64,000 nt of DNA from Marchantia polymorpha subsp. ruderalis. Taxonomy: Eukaryota > Streptophyta > Marchantiopsida > Marchantiales > Marchantiaceae. The notes under the pieces were generated by a model that was not told the origin of the DNA, searched no databases, and saw nothing but the letters and a program-made list of their open reading frames with translations. The stretch covers positions 1,236,001 to 1,300,000 of the forward strand of contig AP031359.1 in the NCBI GenBank assembly GCA_037833965.1. Direction: 5' to 3'. The position numbers and the translations under genes are program-made. Positions 33,550 to 44,751 of this stretch are shown here, in pieces. The first letter of the stretch is position 1; every line of letters begins with the position of its first letter.

Positions 33550-34262
33550 TCCGAGTACAAGCATGTCCCTCCTCCCAATCCACCATACATAAAAATGAGA
33601 TCGTCGATGTCCGCTGCTGCATGACGGGACCATCTTGTAAGCTCAACATAAGCCTCTCCTCCTGCGGCATCAGCACTGTACCTTCCAGTTCTTGGGCTTG
33701 TCATGACCGTCTTCCGGTCGCACAAAACTTCCGCGGCTGTATCCAAAAAACTGCTACACTGGACGCATCCTCCACCATTCGCCCGCCTCCTAGCGCATCG
33801 CCCTAAACGTGCAACCTTGCGTTGACAAAAACCGCTGCGTGTTGATAATGAGGTGAAGGAGATCCATACTCATCAAATAGTCTCATCAAATCTCCAAATT
33901 GACCATGTGGATCTCCGAAGATTTTATTGGAGCCCTTATATGTAACACGCTGGGTTGACGTGCGAATAGACGCTCAGCTGTCTCACACAACTCAGCGACT
34001 TCATTGCAATCCATGAGAAATTGTCTTTTCACCGGAGGCTTCCAACCTCGCCCATGGACTTCCGTGCTTTAGCTTTAGCGGCTGCAGCTGCTAACGCAAG
34101 AGAAATGACTTTTGCTTCAGCAACAGAGGCCTCTACCAATGACTTCACACCCTTGCCAACACCACGCTTCCCGTAGCTGAGAGCATTCTCAGTGCTGATG
34201 TCCATAGACGTATCTTCATTGGCGGAATTGGCAATTGGGTTTCCCAAATTCACAGCACCATC
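33550..34262 (-). pseudogene. BSL: Shuffled fragment of a BSU1-LIKE (BSL) Kelch-repeat phosphatase gene
   Basis: Three blocks match plant BSL proteins, which are nuclear/cytoplasmic Ser/Thr phosphatases with N-terminal Kelch repeats acting in brassinosteroid-type and developmental signalling. Block 1 (34262-34080): DGAVNLGNPIANSANEDTSM, DISTENAL, GVKSLVEASVAEAKVISLAL, the linker after the Kelch part. Block 2 (34051-33850): GWKPPVKRQFLMDCNEVAEL, CETAERLFARQPSVLHIRAP and, after a frame shift, the PPP-phosphatase motif GDPHGQFGDLMRLFDEYGSP. Block 3 (33806-33550): VAVLDTAAEVL, TSPRTGRYSADAAGGEAYVE, RHAAADIDDLIFMYGGL, the end of the Kelch part. In the host gene the order is 3-1-2, so this is rearranged. 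Blocks 1 and 2 are fused without the intervening linker. It is a pseudogene; block 1 joins truncated gag of element D at 34262/34263. Confidence 0.85.
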
Positions 34263-36190
34263 TAATGAGCTCTCCAAGACCAGCCATAGTTGCAAGCCTT
34301 TGCTCCAACTACTCAATCCGAGCAGCCATAGCGCTCTCTGTGGCAGAAGTAGCACTCGCTACGGTACGCTCAATGGCACCGGTACCTCCACCACCCCTAC
34401 CGCCTTTGCCACCTCAACCACCTTAGCCTCGTGGAGCATCACCGCCACGATCCCTACCTACAGATCTAAACTACGGATGAAGGTCAAAACAAGGCTCTCG
34501 AGGATGACCCGCTCGACCATAATGATCACACACCATCTGTGCCGGCTGTGGCCTAGCCTGTGAAGTTTGTCCTCCTCCCTTCTGAGGACAATCCTTCCTC
34601 ATATGACCACCTCCGCATGTCCAACATGATGGTCCATGTGGCTGGCCAGAAAATGAAGGCAATGGTGGCCGTGCACTAGGCACTCTTAAACCTGAAGGAT
34701 GTTGTGTCTGAACTTCACGACTCCCACTACCACCACCTATGGGGCGACACTGTGCTGTGCTATGTGGGATACGCAAGGTAGTGGTTGTGTTCCTCGCAAA
34801 TGAAGATGTCATCACCCTCTCCTCCACCATGTTAAGCTCAATCTTATTAGAAAGAGCAAACACATGGGCCAATGTGGGTGACGCATCGCTCATGAGAGTA
34901 GCGTCACAAACTCTCCCTTGCAACTCTCTGTCAAGAATCCGGTACCAATATATTGGATAGCCTGTGCCTCATCACACCGTGAGTAACTTAGATCAATCGG
35001 CGCATACGAGTGTATGCCTCCCGAAGACTCTCATCAGTTTTACGCTCAAACTCCTAGAAGCTTCTTAACTTCTCCGTCTTCATCCCATGATAGTTCTTCC
35101 TCAATCTCTTGAAGAATTCAGGATTGGGGCTAAACAAAGATACGCCACTAGCATCTCCACTCATGCCGCCACCAGCAATGCTAACCGTACCGCTGCTGGA
35201 ACCGGCACCAGTTGCGCCAACTCCTCCACTGGTATCCTCGCTGACGCTACTACTCGCACCTCCACTGATACCCACACCATCATAGGTAATGGATAAGTAG
35301 TTCGGAGATCAATGACGTCTCCATGCATCAATCTTTACAGCATAATCTCTCCCAAACTCATGATAATCGTCCATGAGAGGCCCTTTCAAATGCTGAAATA
35401 ACCTTTCCACGCAAAGAAGGGTATGAACAACGTGAGATTAAGCAGAAATTGCATATCACATCACGTGTCAAACTCTCGAATAAAATCATCGAGCTCGATG
35501 ATGCCCACTGCACTAGAGTACCGTCGAGGACCCTTCACGGTCCCGTACATCCCGTCCATGTCCCAAATCAATGAGGTTGGAACACTGGACGATATCACCA
35601 CCGACGATATCTGTGTCCGCAACACCATGGTCTTCCTCCGCAATAACTAGCACAATAGGTTAAGGTAGCCGATACCTCAACCCACTCCGCGTAAATCCAC
35701 CACGATCCTCAACAGGATCACTAAACTGCTCCGTGATGACAAAAACTCAACTCGCACCACTGCCAGATCTCTATCCAATAACCCTGTCCGCACTTGACGT
35801 CGTGCCGCACTAAGCTACTCTAGCCCTACTAGCTATGGGGTATGAGCAACCTAACCTGTCATTACCGCAAGAAAATTCTCACGGTCTACTAGTCATCACT
35901 CTAGTCTCACCGTGAGAGAAACAAAGATAGATCGGCCGATGATCAAGTCCAGCCCCCTATCAACAACACAGTGTAGTAAAACTACTCCAAAAATCAGCAT
36001 CATCCCTACACGGGCGCGCACCAAGAAGCAAGACTGGAGAGGATCCAAACACAAACAAACAGCTAGCAAAGACTCTCCAGTCTAAAGAAACACATCACAA
36101 AACAAGACAACACACACGGAACATCGCATTGCATCGCAATTCCAATTCGATCTCCATCACCCGCTATCAACTTCTTCCTCCAACTTCACA
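34263..36190 (-). mobile_element. Element D: truncated relative of B and C (gag and leader)
   Basis: Minus-strand text matches element C gag almost throughout: WDMDGMYGTVKGPRRYSSAV (about 35580), EFFKRLRKNYHGMKTEKLRS (about 35080), RVCDATLMSDASPTLAHVFA (about 34900), zinc-knuckle text CWTCGGGHMRKDC and CDHYGRAGHPREPC (about 34620-34490), and ARIEQLEQRLATMAGLE-like text at the end. Upstream (35800-36190) the leader matches C at 50640-51020. Only this 5' part is present. It is a fossil with several breaks, of an age similar to C judging by eye. Confidence 0.88.
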
Positions 36191-37780
36191 TGTAGGGCAG
36201 AAGTTCACCCACTCATCCTGCTCCCTAGCTTCTTCTCTCACGCCTCCAACAGTGACATGATCACCAATTCATCAACAATTGGAACTCCGTCCTCTTTCGT
36301 GCAGTCAATACCCCACCATATCCTATGAGTTGGAGCAGGACCTATAACTAAGCCCTGGCTACTCCACTTCAAATCTCACAACTATAGTAGGTGAGATCAA
36401 ATGCAAATTTTTGGTCTCTTCAGATGAGGTTCTTATAATTCTGAACCTCTAATCTCTTCCCACTTTTTACTTTTTTTTTTCCACAGCTTATCAATTCTAA
36501 ATGGATGAATACAGTCAGCTTACCACTACTACAATCTCACTGTTTACTAAACATGCCTAATTGATACCTACTCTTGGCATTCAGTCAGCAATTTTGTGTA
36601 CATATACTCACATACCAAAAATATATACTCTAAAATCTCACTGTGATATTCAGATCCCAGAGATATATTTTCTATCTAACTGTGAGTGCTCTTCACAGTC
36701 TTCCTAATATATAAGTTTCAAACATAATAATCTGATAAATTACATGGGCTGACATTCACTTTATAGATTATTAGCAAAACTGATCAGATAATCCTACCAA
36801 GGACAATGACTTATCACGTCATCATCGCGTGTCTATCTACCTCACTCTGTGGACAGCTAAAGCAGTTTCTCTGAATCTGCAGGTTTCCAAGCACTGTGCA
36901 TAGCCTGAAATAATTTCTCTGAAACAGTTCTCCAAAAACTATGTAGAGAACTCATCAAAAGTTTCCACGTAGATTTTTGTTTTCAGTCCAAACATTTAGC
37001 GGAAGACTGCAAAAAAAAAACCTACATTTACCTTGCCCGCTGGTTGTGGCAGGTAATGACCTCAAGAAATTTCTTAATGCTTGATCAAGATAACTTCTTA
37101 CTATTTCACATGGACTTCTTCCATAGCCTGTTACTACGTGCAGGAGCCCAAATAAATACTAAAGCAGAAATCCACACTTATTCACATGGTTTCACTTGCA
37201 TTGCAGGAACACTACTTACTCAAGTACAAGGCCATGTTCAGCCCCAAAATTCAATCTCTGGTGAACTGTCAGGCCTACGGTTAGCATTGACCAACGTAGA
37301 AAACACCGGTGAAGAGGAGGACTGCCTATAAGGAAGAAGTATGATCCACGTATGGAACCTGAATTTCCGAAATCAATTCCTGTCTAATAGATTGCTTCAG
37401 ACTTGAAGAAGAATAACGCTCATGTTACTTACTTAGACAAGGAAACTACGTCACACTCTCACCAGAGGTAGTGAGGTAGCCCTCGGCAGCCAAGTAGACA
37501 GAGTCAAAAGTCCTTGAGGATGAAATCATTTTGTCCGTTTTCCAATGAAATCAAACTGAATTGGCTTGGCCAATATTCTTGAGGTTACTTTATGCCCAAG
37601 CCCTGAAGCTATAACTTCCAAATTTGACACTCCTTGCTGTAAATAACCAAACATTTTACTTTTACCTCTTAATTTAAGCAAGCATATACTCCTTCTTCCA
37701 ATCGATCAGTAGAGGGAGAAGGCGGAGAGAGGAAGCAGATGGGAGTGGGAGGAGAAAGAACAGAGCATGCAGATTAGTGC
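36191..37780. other. Unassigned stretch beyond the leader of element D
   Basis: Similarity to C and B stops near 36190. A pyrimidine tract ending CCACAG at about 36485 looks like a splice acceptor on the plus strand, but no recognisable exon follows. An open frame of 95 codons at 37044-37331 has no family features. Confidence 0.3.
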
Positions 37781-37789
37781 AATTGCTCA

Positions 37790-37948
37790 ATGGCAGGGAT
37801 GAAGAGGTCTAAGAAGGCAGAGAGAGCCCGAGCTGCTTCAAGGCTGGCGAGCTTGACCGTGTTGCTATTTGTCTCGATATTGTGCTCAGACAACTCTTCC
37901 TTCTTCCGAAGCCTCAGCCCTTGGCTCCCTCAGCTCCCTCAGGAGTGA
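37790..37948 (+). CDS. Hypothetical 52-residue protein or first exon with signal-anchor-like start
   Basis: ATG at 37790 opens MAGMKRSKKAERARAASRLA followed by SLTVLLFVSILCSDNSSFF and ends at TGA 37946-37948. A strongly basic N-terminus followed by a hydrophobic stretch of about twelve residues and a possible cleavage region (ILCSDNSS) resembles a signal peptide or signal anchor. The segment is less AT-rich than its surroundings and is preceded by a purine-rich GGAGAAGG-type stretch such as a 5' untranslated region. It could be the first exon of a secreted-protein gene, whole or relic; CCTCAG near its end could serve splicing. I do not recognise the family, and chance is possible for so short a frame. 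Confidence 0.3.
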   Translation: MAGMKRSKKAERARAASRLASLTVLLFVSILCSDNSSFFRSLSPWLPQLPQE

Positions 37949-38570
37949 CCTTGTGACAGTGCCTAAGAAACTCCGTTGTATTTTTGTGTTCACTACTTTT
38001 CGTTTTTGTTTGTAAAACTTGTGTTACTAATAGATTCTATCATCTCACCACAAGCCATCTTCCTTGAACCAAATTGTATAACTTCAAATTCATTGGAGTC
38101 TAAATGCTGCAGTCTGCTCTGTTATACTTTGACGGACTACAAACACCAATGTTGTAACCAATGGAATAGCTCAATTTGGTCTGAGCAGTCTTAGAACATT
38201 TCTTGAGGCTTTAACGAGCTTCTCAAACTCTAAAAGCACTATAACCTTGGCAGCTGTCACTTCTGAACTGTCAGACAACTCTAAGTTCCTTTACTTCAAA
38301 TTTTCACCTATGCCCTTTCAATTCTCGCTATAACCAGCCAGATATCCCTTCCAAATTCGGCTCTGAAGGATGGTTTAATCACAGCCTGTAATATAAGCAC
38401 TTGGAGGTAGGTGGCTTTCTAAATACTCCAGCGAGATGGCACCATTGACGTACTGCCCTTCTTACACGAAACCCCTACAAACTAGTGTAGAAAATACCCT
38501 AGAGGAGGAAATTACTTGTTATTTCAACACTTTTTATACTCTATAACAAAATGTTGTTTCTGAAAGACTT
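37949..38570. other. Unassigned stretch
   Basis: I recognise no gene or element motif between the small open frame and the copia relic that begins at about 38575. Confidence 0.3.
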
Positions 38571-38574
38571 ATCA

Positions 38575-41190
38575 GACATTGTTGGAGAATGTACGGAGAA
38601 TGCTGAGCAAATCAAATTTACTCTGTATCGAGAATTTAGGGCCAAAACTATCCACAATGCAGTTAATTTGGTAAACTTTTCCCATTTAGTGCAATCAATC
38701 TCTCAACACCGTTTGAAATGAAGCATAAATAGATGACAGATTACAATCGCTTGAGAATTTTTTGTTGTACCGCATATCCTCTCACATCAAAGGAGCTCAA
38801 GACTAAGTTATATCCTACATCCAAGAAAATTTGTTTTCTCATATATGCTAGGGGAGTGAAAGGTTACACGCTATGGGATCCTTTAGCATGTAAGATGGTT
38901 GTAAGTCGGGATGTTTGTTTCAAACAGCCCAACTTATTGAAAAAGGAGGAAAGTTCTGAGGCTCCTCGTACTCACAAGGGGAAATATTTACTTACGGATG
39001 TTGTTGTGGAAGAGTTTGAACATTATATCGCTAATGATCTGTTACAAGAAGGAGCACCGGTGCATGTGGAGCAATTTCTTGAAGAACATGAATTACAATA
39101 GCAAGTCATTGTTGGTGAGCCTATTGCAACAATACCAGAAAATAGAGATCAACCGGAAATGTCTACTAGGAGATTGCATTGTGCTAGTAGTGCTCTTGAA
39201 AGGTTTGCTGTATGGACCAACTCATTCATTTTCAAAGATTGTGTTCTTGTTATAGAGGATGAGGATGATATGGTGTTGATCTTGGAAGAAGATGAACCTT
39301 CTTTCTGCAAGGAAGCTCAAGCTTTGATCAACAAGCTTGAGTGAAATGCTGCTATGAAGCAGAAGATGCAATTGCAGATTGACAACAAGACCTAGAAGCT
39401 AGTTGAGCTTGCTAAAGATCAGACATTGCTTGATTCCAAGTGAACGTACAAGCTTAAGAGCAATCCAGCAAAAGACAAGGCAAAACTTTTCAAAGCCAAG
39501 TTGATGGCTAGATATTCACATTAGAAAAGGATGTGAACAACAACTAGATTTTTTCACTTGTAGCAAAGTATGCTATAATTTCTCAAATATGTGCATTGGC
39601 TGCAATATTTGATCTTGTTATGGACCATTGGATGTGATTACAATTTTTAGAAGAGGAAATCTATATGAGAATACCGAATGGCTTTGAGGTCAAAGACCAA
39701 GAAAGGTCGTTTGTATGAATTGAAGCAAGCTCATAAGCAGTGAAACACGCAATTTGATAAGTCCATGAAGGCGCAAGGTTTTTTATCAAGCGTGTATGAT
39801 CCTTGTGTCTACATGAAGAAGATGAATTATGAGAGGTTCAATCTTATCATTCTAGATTTTTATGTGACGACATGCTCATCTTAGCAAACAATCAATGTGA
39901 TGATGATGAATGCAAGAGTCAATTGAAGTTTTCATTTAAGATGAAGAATATGCTGAAGTCAAAGAGGATATTAGGCACGGATATCTATAAGCCGTTTGAA
40001 CAGAAGAACTTATGGTTAAGTCAGGGCAGATATGTTTGTTGTATACTTAAAAGAAGCAACATCGCCAATTCTAAAGGAGTATGGACTTCTTTGGCAATAC
40101 ATTTCAAACTCTCCGCAACTCAATGTACTACCAATGCTATGAAGAAAGAAAAAATGTCATTTGTTTTCTATGAAAAAGCTATATGCAATCTCATGTGTTG
40201 ATCGTGTGCACTAAGCTTGATATTGTTGTTGCTATGGATAACGTGAGCAGTTACATATCAAATCTAGCAAAAGTTAACTAGAAAGCAGTGAAATGGATTT
40301 TGAGATATCTGAATAGTATAGTAGATATTGGTTTACTGTTTGATGGTTTTTTAGACAATGCAAAATTCTTATTGGCTACATTAACGCTGGCTATGGACAA
40401 TATCTAGACAAAAGAAGATCCACAATTGGGTATGTGTTTACACTTGGCGGTGGAAGCATTAGTTGGAGATCTATCTTGCAGAATTGCGTAGCTCAAACAA
40501 CAATGAAAGTTGAGTATGTGACAGTAGCAAAAGTGGCAAAGGAAGCTATTATGTTGAATAGGCTTATTATGAAATTGAGATTAACATAGAGCATGGTTAA
40601 TCTTCATTGTGATACCTAAAGCGCTTTACATTTGGTTGCAAACAAGGTCATTGATAGCAGAGTGAAGCACATTGACATCAAGTATCACTTTATCATCAAA
40701 ATAGTGTTTGATAAACAATTGAGCTAGTCAAGATCAATGTTAAACTCAATCTTGCTGATGCGTTGATCAAAATTATCTATTTGAAAAGTTTCATGCGACA
40801 CTATGCTACTATGCAAGTTGTGCATGAGGAGCACAGGTAGAGTTTTGCTAGCATAATATCTTCAGTTATCTCTTTATATATATATACTCTATCATGTGAT
40901 GGCTACGGCTTAGTTTTAATCAATTCTCCTATAAAGAGTAGCCTTGTATTAGGTTTATTCTGGAACTTCTTGCGGAGTAATTATATAGGTTACAAGGGTT
41001 CAATTTTTTCTATGCTAGCAGGTTTATAGTTACCTCTTTATGTTATTACTTTATCCTATTATGGCTACGGTTTAGTTATAGTTAACTCTTGTGTAAAGAG
41101 TAGACTTGTGTTAGGTTTCTATCTAGGTTCCCGCTGAGTAATAATATGAATTACAGAGGTTATTATTTCCTTAGTACAAGTTAAAGGTGA
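38575..41190 (+). mobile_element. Ty1/copia relic, integrase end to RNase H
   Basis: Parts in copia order: end of integrase and following linker (LRIFCCTAYPLTSKELKTKL, VKGYTLWDPLACKMVVSRDV, about 38733-39100), reverse transcriptase (QAHKQ, MKAQGFLSSVYDPCVYMKK, DDMLILANNQ, about 39640-39960), and RNase H region (KGVWTSLAIHFKLSATQC, RSTIGYVFTLGG, ELVKINVKLNLADALIKI, about 40070-40790). The order integrase before reverse transcriptase defines copia. Gag and protease are not seen. It is a fossil with many breaks and AT-rich decay. Confidence 0.85.
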
Positions 41191-41193
41191 GAT

Positions 41194-41470
41194 TGTTGAG
41201 GTTTACATTGGTTAAGGTGTAAAATCAAGATCTAGCTATTTACAACTAGGTTGGTTGTTGGTGTTGGGTATAAATATCCTCAAGATTCTGCGCTGTTCAT
41301 CATTGTTTTTCACCACAATAGTAGACTCTCTTGCGTGCTTTACCCGTGGACGTAGGTTTCAAAAAGGTGAATCACGTTACGACTACGTGTACTGGTGTTT
41401 GTCTATCTGCATGTTTGTCTATCATTGTCTTGCATACTTTAAACTTTCACAATCATGGCAGAGATTCAAA
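41194..41470 (+). repeat. Probable copia 3' terminal repeat
   Basis: From TGTTGAGGTTTACATTGG at about 41191-41210 the sequence looks like a copia LTR: a TATAAATA box at about 41271, then a more GC-rich transcribed part. It follows the RNase H end by some 400 bp. I cannot fix the end; ATGGCAGAGATTCAAAAGAT at 41456 looks like a gag start, which would make this the 5' LTR of a second copy instead. Confidence 0.4.
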
Positions 41471-41499
41471 AGATCTAGAAGAATTTTGACTTCATCTTA

Positions 41500-43900
41500 A
41501 AATATAACTGGATTTGGAATATTGAATAGATGAAAGATAAAAGTGATAATATAGAGAAAAGTTAACATTTGATACATAAGACTCATCAAACAAATTCAAC
41601 TTCTATTAGCATAAAAAATTCATAAAATACAACTTCAACATATAGATAATATCATGAATAAATTTTTTATATTAAAAGCATAAAACTATAAAGCCAAAAC
41701 AAGTTTAGAATAATGAATTGTATAGATGAAAAAAAAATGTATCTCACTAATGTAAACACAAAGAAAAATTTCATTCATTCATGATTAAAACAATGATTTC
41801 ATTCATTCATGATTAGAAATGAAAGGTTTTATGAAAATTGACAGTGTCATGCATGCAACAATATGAATCATATTGCAAAGGTATGTCAAAGCTAGTAAAA
41901 AATACAACAAAAACAACATGTTGCACTTATGTTGGAAGTAAAAACAAAATAAAAAATAAAAAATTCAAAACAAAAAATCAGGAAATTACATTTGTGTCTT
42001 TCATGATTTTACAAATTATTTTTTGATAAGAAAGATGCAACATTTTGAAGTTCATGAAAGAAACAATAAACAATTCAAATGTATTCTTGTAAATGAAATG
42101 ATGAAAATAAAAAAGGGAAATATTCTGAATTATCCAAATGAGGTCATCATTTGAATGAAAGAGAAATCAACATGAGGATGGATTGATCATAAATTGTTGA
42201 TATGAAGTTTTAATAAACAACAAAGAAATAGAATTGCCAAATAGGCAAAGTTGACCAAAAAATAATTTGCCACAATGTAAAATTAAACAAAATTGGATAC
42301 AAATAATGGTAGTAATATGTAAAGGATATTTTTTTAGCTCAATATTATTTGTATTAACTCATGTCTTGGATTAAATTCAAGTAAATTTTAACTCAAGAAA
42401 AATTTAAGATAAGACCTAGGATTTTTTTGCTAACAAAGTTAACTTTCATTGAGCACATTTTAGAATTTTTTCAATAAAGACTGTGTTGTTTTTGTGAAAT
42501 TAGTCCAAAACTAACAAATCAAATGTGTTTTTCTGTCGACATTGTTTCTTTGATTTATGCCTTATGATACAATTTCTATCACAATTGACACTAGAGCATA
42601 CATACAATTTATTATGTGTTGTTCGGTTTTTTTGTCAAGTGCTGGCAGATTTGATCTTGAAGTCTTTGTTTCTATTTGTTGTTTGCCATGAGAAGTAAAG
42701 AAGAAAAAGAAAAGATGAAGATGAAGGCAAGTCATGAGCATTTCCGAGAAAATATCCACTCACAAGTTTTTGTTCTTGACTTGAAAGTCTCTGGTACACT
42801 GTTGGTTTTTTGGAGCTTTTGTTGATTGTCCACATTTGCTGCATGCTATGAGAAGAAATAGCAATTGAAGCTTTATTTAGCTTTCTAAAAACCAAGTTGT
42901 TTATAAAAGACAATAACATCTTTGAGTTTGTGATCTTGCATAATCATAAAACATTTGTGAACTTCAAACTTATTGAGTTCTAGAAGTGGAGGCAAACATT
43001 CAAAGTTGAGAAACTTGAACTTGCAAGATTATGCAGTCAAAACAAAGTATGCAAAATTGAAAGCATTGAGCTTGAGAAATTTGCAACCGGAGAAGAATTT
43101 ATAAAGCTGCAGAGATTTGGATTGCCAAATTACAAAATTAAGAGGAAAATTTTTCAGCTGCAAAAAAAAAGCCTTTGAAGTTGCAAAAGCGAAAGGTATG
43201 TTTGAAGATACAAAAGATGATATGAAATCCTTGCAAAACATTTTGAATTTTATGCGCTTAATTCATTCAAGAGTCAAAAGTCAAATCTTGATATGACAAA
43301 ATTCCGACGACAAGAGCCTACGTATGATGTTGTCTATAATGAACTTTCTAAGTTACAAAAGGAAAGAGAAATTTTAGAAAAGAAGAATGTTGGTTTGCGT
43401 ATGTATGTATGTGTTGCGCATCAGAGGATGTTGAAGTTTGAAACAAATGAGGTATAAACATTAAAGAGACAAAGAACATCTTACAAAGCTGTAGAGAAAG
43501 AACTTGCTTCCATTTGTGTGAGCAAGGTTGGCAACCATGATGACTCCGGTTGTCAAATCGGATTCTTAAGCCACTAATTCCTCATATAGTTGTTTGTAAA
43601 ATCAATGCGGCGGCAAAAGTTGCAAAAGCATTTTTCTTCAAGATGCACTCATGCGTTTGCACACTTAAGATCATTCCACATACCGAGTATGTGAGCCAAA
43701 AAGTAGAGTCAATGTGGAATTCTCATGAATGAGAGTTTGTTGAGGATGTAGACAAGATCAATCATCTGGTGTTTAGACCAAAAACCGTCCTAGCAAGAGG
43801 TTGAAAAGACATTTTCAGACATGGGGAACGCTCTTTGTTAAGGCTTCAGATGTCTCATGTATGATATTTTAGTCTATAAGTAATAACACATAAATAATAG
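41500..43900. other. AT-rich region with a coiled-coil trace
   Basis: Very AT-rich sequence without recognised domains. On the plus strand, 42990-43480 reads as charged helical text with many K, E and Q (for example LEKFATGEEFIKLQRFG and YNELSKLQKEREILEKKNVG), which suggests a decayed coiled-coil gene of unknown family. At about 42340-42420, phrases such as ATTAACTCATGTCTTGG resemble those near 61030-61080, so part of this is probably old copia terminal sequence. Confidence 0.35.
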
Positions 43901-44102
43901 TAACATGACAAACCTTGGTGCAATCAGCTTGTTATCTGACATTGGTAAAGTTGATTTAAAGTTTTATGAACATTGTGTTATGAACAAGCATCATAGGCAA
44001 GACTTTAGTGTTGAAAATCACAATCCAAAAAAATTATCTAAAAATATAAATAATGACTTGTGAGTACTCACTCTAAATGCCTCACTCTTCAGATAGTTGT
44101 CG

Positions 44103-44214
44103 TGCAAATACGTATCGCAATACATCCTACATCGCTGACATGCTACTCACATACACATACGCACACATACACACATATAAGGCGCAAGAGAGTACACACT
44201 CAAATGTCACAACT
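44103..44214 (-). repeat. 110-bp direct repeat flanking a terminal repeat, outer copy
   Basis: This matches 44478-44589 nearly base for base (GAATACGTATCGCAATACAT, ACACATATAAGGCGC, GTCACAAC). The two copies enclose the 3' terminal repeat of element C. On the minus strand each begins TGTGACAT and holds a TATA-like GCCTTATATG. The ATACACATACGCACAC part is a loose CA-rich microsatellite. Confidence 0.85.
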
Positions 44215-44470
44215 GAAATAAACAGGAGATTCCCCACTGGAATTCCCGTCGGTCGTTTACCCTACTGGCAAAACCGTCACCGTCACAAACATAGTCAAGC
44301 CAAACCACTCCACACTCGGAGGTTGCAGGTCGATGCTCCCGAGCACTACTCCCAGCGCGCTAGGCTTGACTCGAAGAACGTCAATTCTTTGAGCCGTCTT
44401 CGACCTATACCCTACGACCTGAAACCCTAGGCTCGACACTATTTTTAGCAAAACCAAAAACTACATGAAA
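44214..44470 (-). repeat. 3' terminal repeat of element C, 257 bp
   Basis: This aligns end to end with 53836-54092, both exactly 257 bp, and with 13207-13467 and 63424-63692. Read on the minus strand it runs from TTTCATGTAGTTTTTGG to GTTTATTTCA. A hairpin lies at 44368-44395. Equal length and matching ends of the two copies around C support them as its LTR pair. Confidence 0.8.
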
Positions 44471-44477
44471 GTTTTCA

Positions 44478-44589
44478 TGCGAATACGTATCGCAATACAT
44501 CCTACATTGCTGACATGCTACTCACATACACATACGCACACATACACACATATAAGGCGCGGGAGAGTACACACTCAGATGTCACAACT
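44478..44589 (-). repeat. 110-bp direct repeat flanking a terminal repeat, inner copy
   Basis: Partner of 44103-44214. On its inner side, on the minus strand, it is directly preceded by the run AGGGGGGCGAG. That arrangement suggests TGTGACATC may be the true start of a longer 3' terminal repeat (44586-44214, 373 bp), with the outer 110-bp copy then starting a second, incomplete one. Confidence 0.8.
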
Positions 44590-44751
44590 CGCCCCCCTAG
44601 CTGGCGGTCAGGTCCCTTTGACTCCCAGGTAGCCCTATCTACAACTACATGCTATACACCTTCGTGGGTGCGCGAACTAATAGGCCGGGTGGTATGTCGC
44701 AGCATCGTTAGTCGCCTATCTACAATTCATAACATGTGAAGATTAAGTCAT

